This document shows, piece after piece, positions 60,410-64,000 of a stretch of DNA of 64,000 nucleotides; within the stretch, counting starts at the first letter, position 1, and the number at the start of each line of letters is the position of its first letter. Below the pieces are notes generated by a model. That model saw only the letters and a list, made by a program, of their open reading frames with translations. It ran no database searches and had not been told where the DNA came from. Made by a program: the position numbers and the translations under genes. Origin of the DNA: Acidimicrobiales bacterium (GTDB taxonomy: Bacteria > Actinomycetota > Acidimicrobiia > Acidimicrobiales > Poriferisodalaceae); NCBI GenBank assembly GCA_014239555.1, contig JAAZYR010000006.1, positions 124,001 to 188,000 of the forward strand, read 5' to 3'.

Positions 60410-61077
60410 GCCCTGAGTCTGAACTGAGCTCCGAACAGGTGATTGATCGTGCTGGTGTTCTCCGCGACCGCGTTCGCTCGTTGGGTGGCGATGATATTGA
60501 AATTGTCGCGGTCACTAAAGGGTTTGGCCCATGGGCGCTACGTGCCGCATCAAAGAGTGGTTTCGAGATGGTCGGGGAAAGTTACGCGCAAGAGTTGGAG
60601 TCAAAATGGTTGCAGCTAAAAAACGAGGAACGTGATCGTCTGGACGTGCATTTCATCGGCGGAATGCAAACCAACAAAGTTCGCAGAGTTGCTTCGGTCG
60701 TTGCGGTCTGGCAGACCTTGGATCGCCAGTCTTTGGTCGACGAGATAGCTAAACGAGCTCCCGGATCATCGGTGATGATTCAAATTAATTTGACGAAAAG
60801 TGAAACCCAGGGTGGCTGTCAGATCTCAGAGGCTGGCGACATCGTTGCTATGGCCCGTTTAAAGGGTCTAAAAGTGATTGGTGCTATGGGAATCGGACCA
60901 CAAGGAGACGACCAAATAATTAGAGCGGCCTATCGCAGTTTGGTTTTATTTGCTGACGACAACGCGCTGCCACATCGGTCTATAGGAATGACTAACGACC
61001 TTGAGATTGCAATCGAATCCGGAAGCACAATGGTTCGAATTGGAACTGCTTTGTTTGGTGAACGTCCACCACGCTGA
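60406..61077 (+). CDS. PLP homeostasis protein YggS family
   Basis: A 223-aa single-domain TIM-barrel PLP-binding protein (PLPBP/COG0325). The PLP Lys is in IVAVTKGFGPWALRAA; FEMVGESYAQEL, VHFIGGMQTNKVRRV, QINLTKSETQGGC and TMVRIGTALFGERP are typical, the last being the phosphate site. It buffers PLP and affects amino acid metabolism rather than catalysing a known reaction. ATGA overlap with the YfiH gene. Confidence 0.92.
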   Translation: MSPESELSSEQVIDRAGVLRDRVRSLGGDDIEIVAVTKGFGPWALRAASKSGFEMVGESYAQELESKWLQLKNEERDRLDVHFIGGMQTNKVRRVASVVAVWQTLDRQSLVDEIAKRAPGSSVMIQINLTKSETQGGCQISEAGDIVAMARLKGLKVIGAMGIGPQGDDQIIRAAYRSLVLFADDNALPHRSIGMTNDLEIAIESGSTMVRIGTALFGERPPR

Positions 61078-61111
61078 CATCGCGGTACCCTCAGCGACGA
61101 GGAGGAGGCGT

Positions 61112-61627
61112 ATGGCTTCGATGTGGCGACAGGCGATGCTGTACCTCGGGTTAGGACCCGATGAAGGATACGACGAACTCGACGAGCTTCAGCATCCTGG
61201 TACTTCAACACAACCTTCCCCCGGACCTGGTGATCCGGTAACCGTTGTGACTAGCCCGACCTCACCGGCGACTATGCCCGACAGTTCGGTGGCTGCGCCT
61301 GTTGGGACTTCGGGCGTAGTTCCCACGGGTTCGGTGAGAACTATCCCTATTACCAGTGCCAAACCTCACGTGGTTGCTCCCCGAACGTTCAATGAGGCTC
61401 AACAACTCGCAGATCGTTTCAAGGCGGACCAACCAGTGATCGTCAACCTCCAGACTGCTAATCGGGATCTAGCAAGAAGGATCATCGATTTTGTGAGCGG
61501 TCTCTGTTATGCCCTTGGAGGCAAAATGGAGAAGGTCGCCGATCATGTTTATTTGCTCGCCCCATCTCACGTGAACCTTGCCGAGGAGGAGCGACAACGC
61601 CTCCAAGAGCGTGGTTTGCATTATTAA
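61112..61627 (+). CDS. sepF: Cell division protein SepF
   Basis: A 171-aa Z-ring membrane anchor used by actinobacteria in place of FtsA. An N-terminal amphipathic helix MASMWRQAMLYLGL, a Pro/Thr/Ser-rich linker (about 28-95) and the SepF core APRTFNEAQQLADRFKADQPVIVNLQ to GGKMEKVADHVYLLAPSHV. It binds the FtsZ tail. ATG 61112 follows GGAGGAGG at ideal spacing; upstream TACCCT may be a -10. Confidence 0.93.
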   Translation: MASMWRQAMLYLGLGPDEGYDELDELQHPGTSTQPSPGPGDPVTVVTSPTSPATMPDSSVAAPVGTSGVVPTGSVRTIPITSAKPHVVAPRTFNEAQQLADRFKADQPVIVNLQTANRDLARRIIDFVSGLCYALGGKMEKVADHVYLLAPSHVNLAEEERQRLQERGLHY

Positions 61628-61641
61628 TTCGAGGCCTGTCC

Positions 61642-61908
61642 GTGACCCAAATTCTGTGCACCCTTTGTGACATCTATGTATTAGCTATTTTTGGACGAAT
61701 TATTTTTAGCTGGATTCCCATTGCGCAGGACAGCCCAGTAGCGATTGTCCGAACGTTCCTTGTCCGGGTCACTGAGCCGCTCATGGGTCCTCTGAGGAGG
61801 GCGCTGCCGCCTCTTCGTCTAGGCGGTTTTGGGTTAGATCTTTCGCCCATATTGGTGTTGATTCTGATCCAATGGGTCCTGGCAGGTGTGATCCTTAATT
61901 GCAGCTGA
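61642..61908 (+). CDS. YggT family membrane protein
   Basis: An 88-aa protein with two membrane helices (around 5-25 and 65-85). The signature IFSWIPIAQDSP-VAIVRTFLVRVTEPLMGPLRRALPPLRLGGFGLDLSPILVLILI is typical of YggT, which lies between sepF and divIVA in most actinobacteria. It has been tied to osmotic or cell-wall functions. GTG start 14 bp after sepF. Confidence 0.9.
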   Translation: MTQILCTLCDIYVLAIFGRIIFSWIPIAQDSPVAIVRTFLVRVTEPLMGPLRRALPPLRLGGFGLDLSPILVLILIQWVLAGVILNCS

Positions 61909-61953
61909 GTTGTATTCAATCGCTTTCCAGTTTCGGCGTGGCTGCCTTGTTGT

Positions 61954-61959
61954 TAGTGT
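61954..61959 (+). promoter_or_regulatory. Probable -10 (TAGTGT) for divIVA, leaderless
   Basis: TAGTGT ends 6 bp before the divIVA ATG. No ribosome binding site lies in between. Confidence 0.45.
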
Positions 61960-61965
61960 CAGCGC

Positions 61966-62859
61966 ATGAAGTTGACGCCCGTGTTGCTTGAAACGCAGCA
62001 ATTTCCCGAGCGATTTAGGGGATATGACCCTGACTCAGTTGATGACTTTCTTGAACGCGTCGCCGCCGGGCTGAGTGAACTCCAGGAGCGTCTAGACGAA
62101 TTAGCCGACCGCCTTATCGAGGCAGAAGGGCGGGCTTCGGATACTGGTTTGGACGGCGAGATTGAAGTCATTGATGGTCGAATGGATGCAATCGAGAGCA
62201 TTAGAGATGCATTAGCAACCGCCCCGCGTTTTGAGTCCAACGAGCCGAGCGCAACGAACATAGAAATTGCGATCGATGCGGTAGAGGCAGTAGAGGCAGT
62301 AGAGGCAGTAGAGGCGCCAAATCTCCCGGAACATCAATCAGTCGCCGTCGGCGCCAACAAAATCGAGATCGAACGAATAGCGGAGCTCATTGCCTTGGCA
62401 CGAGACACCGCCGATGATGTGATTGAGGACGCCGTTGCCTCCGCACGCGAGCAAGTTGGTGACCTACTGGCAGACGTCCTCGTAGCATCGTCAGCAGATC
62501 TAGCGGCCAGCGGCGCACTAGAACGCAAAGCTGAATTAGAAGTGGAGTTGCTGGATCTCGATGCTCGAGTGAATGCTCGCCGTAATGATGCGAATCAACT
62601 AGCAGACTTAATCGAAACTCGGAGAAGAGCTTTAGGAGAGATAGCACGCGACCTCGGTGGTCGTCCCGATGGTCCGGAGATAGATCACCCAGCTTCTTCC
62701 GGTGAAATTGCTGGATGGGCCACAATCGATGGTTCTGTTGGCGAGCAAGACCTTTTGGATGCCCCTGGTGTTCCAGTCACGGAGACCCGCTCAGGTACGG
62801 AAATCGATGATCCATTTTTTTCCGCGCTACAGAAGCGGGAGTCGCTAGAGGGGGAGTAA
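61966..62859 (+). CDS. DivIVA/Wag31-like polar growth scaffold
   Basis: A 297-aa protein. N-terminal DivIVA signature LTPVLLETQQFPERFRGYDPDSVDDFLERVAAGLSEL, then long Ala/Glu-rich coiled coil. A run of four VEA units occurs at residues 106-117, coded by a 9-bp tandem repeat. The C-terminal third is acidic. It binds membranes of strong curvature and organises pole and septum growth. Its stop lies 8 bp from the convergent ileS. Confidence 0.85.
   Translation: MKLTPVLLETQQFPERFRGYDPDSVDDFLERVAAGLSELQERLDELADRLIEAEGRASDTGLDGEIEVIDGRMDAIESIRDALATAPRFESNEPSATNIEIAIDAVEAVEAVEAVEAPNLPEHQSVAVGANKIEIERIAELIALARDTADDVIEDAVASAREQVGDLLADVLVASSADLAASGALERKAELEVELLDLDARVNARRNDANQLADLIETRRRALGEIARDLGGRPDGPEIDHPASSGEIAGWATIDGSVGEQDLLDAPGVPVTETRSGTEIDDPFFSALQKRESLEGE
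62281..62316 (+). repeat. 9-bp tandem repeat inside divIVA, four copies
   Basis: GTAGAGGCA occurs three times in a row at 62281-62307, followed by GTAGAGGCG at 62308-62316. Each unit codes Val-Glu-Ala, so copy-number changes stay in frame and would lengthen or shorten a linker. Confidence 0.9.
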
Positions 62860-62867
62860 GAACCGAT

Positions 62868-64000
62868 TCAAACCGGAGTTAGCTCCACCTGAGGTTCTTC
62901 ACCACCCGCTAGCCATACAATTCTCGAAGCCAAAACTGCCGCTGCGACGGTAGGTTCGTGTCCTTTAATCGAATCTAAGTTTGCGGGCGACCAGGCCACC
63001 TCGACTTCGATTCGTTGAGTGACTTCAAGATCTGCGTCTTTTCTCGCCTGCTGGATAGTTCTGATTAGGTCTCTGGCGTGGCCTTCGGCCTCGAGTTCAG
63101 GAGTGACGTTGGTGTCAAGGACCACTACAGCGTCATTCGATCGCAATGCGGCGGTGCTGCGCGGGTCGGCTGGATCAAGCGCCAGATCATATTCTTCGAG
63201 TCCCAGGGTGTGCCCCGCGACACTGATTTGGTGTTCCTCGGTTAGAGACCATTCACCGCTTTTGGCAGCAGCGAAAACCTTCTGAACGTCAGCGCCTAAT
63301 CGGGGACCGAGTAGGTTGCCATTTGGTCGCAGGCTGAGAGTGGCGAAGTCGCCTATGTCGGCTGTCAAAATAACTTGATGTACGTTAATTTCCTCTGCCA
63401 AAAGATCTACGACCTCGCGAAGGTCCTCAGCGTTTTTTCCGGCCACGATGACTTTTGATAGCGGTAACCTCACTCGGAGCCCAGCATCTTCTCGCAGACG
63501 CAGAGCTGTCGATGATGCCTCTCTGACTTGGTCCATTCTTGCAACCAACTCGGCATCGGCGGGGAGTTCGTCGGGGTGTGGCCAGGCGGCAAGATGAACG
63601 CTTTCTCCGCCAGTCAGGCCACCGTGAATTTCCTCCATGATCATTGGAAGAAATGGCGCAGCGATTCGGGTAAAAGTGGTCAGAACGGTGTACAACGTGT
63701 CGTAGGCATCTGGGTCGCCCTGCCCGCCGCCTTCGGGTCCCCAAAAACGGTCTCTAGAGCGACGGATGTACCAGTTATTGAGGGCGTCAATGAAACTTTG
63801 GATTTCTGAAGCCGCCCCTGGGAGGTCATAAGCGTCTAGGGCGAGAGTTGTGGATTCGACTAGCGATCTCGTCTTGGCGAGAAGGTAGCGGTCGAGTAAG
63901 TGTTGGGAGTCTGTTCGCTTGACTGCCCTATGGTCATCAACGTTGGCATAAAGGGTAAAGAAGGAATACGCGTTCCATATAGGGATAAGCACTTGGCGCG
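62868..64000 (-). CDS. ileS: Isoleucyl-tRNA synthetase, C-terminal part
   Basis: Partial: the frame stays open to the window's right edge, so the catalytic N-terminal part is outside. Visible are LIPIWNAYSFFTLYAN, HLLDRYLLAKTRSLVE, the anticodon-binding helices (NNWYIRRSRDRFWG; PFLPMIMEEIHGGL), and the IleRS2-type C-terminal extension with GHARDLIRTIQQARKDADLEVTQRIEV. It charges tRNA-Ile. The ileS next to the dcw cluster is common in actinobacteria. Convergent with divIVA. Confidence 0.92.
   Translation of the reverse strand, partial: RQVLIPIWNAYSFFTLYANVDDHRAVKRTDSQHLLDRYLLAKTRSLVESTTLALDAYDLPGAASEIQSFIDALNNWYIRRSRDRFWGPEGGGQGDPDAYDTLYTVLTTFTRIAAPFLPMIMEEIHGGLTGGESVHLAAWPHPDELPADAELVARMDQVREASSTALRLREDAGLRVRLPLSKVIVAGKNAEDLREVVDLLAEEINVHQVILTADIGDFATLSLRPNGNLLGPRLGADVQKVFAAAKSGEWSLTEEHQISVAGHTLGLEEYDLALDPADPRSTAALRSNDAVVVLDTNVTPELEAEGHARDLIRTIQQARKDADLEVTQRIEVEVAWSPANLDSIKGHEPTVAAAVLASRIVWLAGGEEPQVELTPV

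Noticed and set aside
1-64000. tRNA genes, transposases, prophage or defence islands
   Set aside because: Intergenic gaps were read for tRNA-like T-loop and CCA features and coding regions for transposase or defence families; nothing credible appeared.

Overview
The window reads as a compact chromosomal segment of an actinobacterium, most likely a streamlined member of class Acidimicrobiia; the class is inference, since no 16S rRNA or full ribosomal protein operon is present. Actinobacterial hallmarks seen directly are a WhiB regulator, an MtrA/MtrB/LpqB-like signalling set, a PimB-like mannosyltransferase, DUF3040, a DnaQ-UvrC fusion nuclease, and a division cluster with SepF and DivIVA but no FtsA. 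Coding density is very high, and many neighbouring genes overlap by 1-8 bp through ATGA, GTGA, TTGA and even CTGA junctions. I see no tRNA, rRNA, CRISPR array, prophage or insertion sequence. The longest non-coding stretches are the rnpB locus and about 260 bp upstream of mraZ.

Layout. 1-6.7 kb: a CoA-transferase fragment, CinA/PncC, a luciferase-like flavin oxidoreductase, a serine-ligated molybdopterin S/N-oxide reductase with a small MobA-associated protein, MetY sulfhydrylase and a CoA-binding protein, closed by an intrinsic terminator. 6.7-13.6 kb: a thioredoxin/NHL lipoprotein and an exported family 3 glycosidase, then an alcohol dehydrogenase, an aldo/keto reductase and an enoyl-CoA hydratase. 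13.6-20.6 kb: a thiamine-binding-type lipoprotein with thiamine pyrophosphokinase, PBP1A, a zinc-ribbon coiled-coil protein, a membrane protein, a histidine phosphatase and an MBL hydrolase. 20.6-32.3 kb: RNase P RNA, WhiB, TrpD, the DnaQ-UvrC nuclease behind a perfect LexA box, a Ser/Thr kinase, QueG, PimB-like GT4, AlaC-type aminotransferase and glycerol kinase. 32.3-45.2 kb: TrkA with two TrkH paralogues, the mtrAB-lpqB-like operon, inositol phosphatase, NUDIX, DNA polymerase IV, and a coupled run DUF3040-ROK kinase-conserved 93-aa protein-HNH-lipoate ligase.

45.2-64 kb: the division and cell-wall (dcw) cluster, preceded by an array of GTG-containing boxes that is probably the MraZ operator: mraZ, rsmH, ftsL-like, ftsI, murE, mraY, murD, ftsW, murG, murC, murB, ftsQ, ftsZ, yfiH/pgeF, yggS, sepF, yggT, divIVA; ileS converges from the far end. 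murF is absent from its usual place between murE and mraY. These genes make lipid II, polymerise it at the septum and tether the Z-ring.

No clearly new defence or mobile system was found. The most interesting items are the LexA box overlapping a leaderless promoter of the DnaQ-UvrC fusion, the phased mraZ operator array, a TrkH paralogue with a degenerate first pore loop, the missing murF, a ROK kinase that seems to start at CTG, and a recurring TANNNT-N6-8-start arrangement pointing to leaderless mRNAs.
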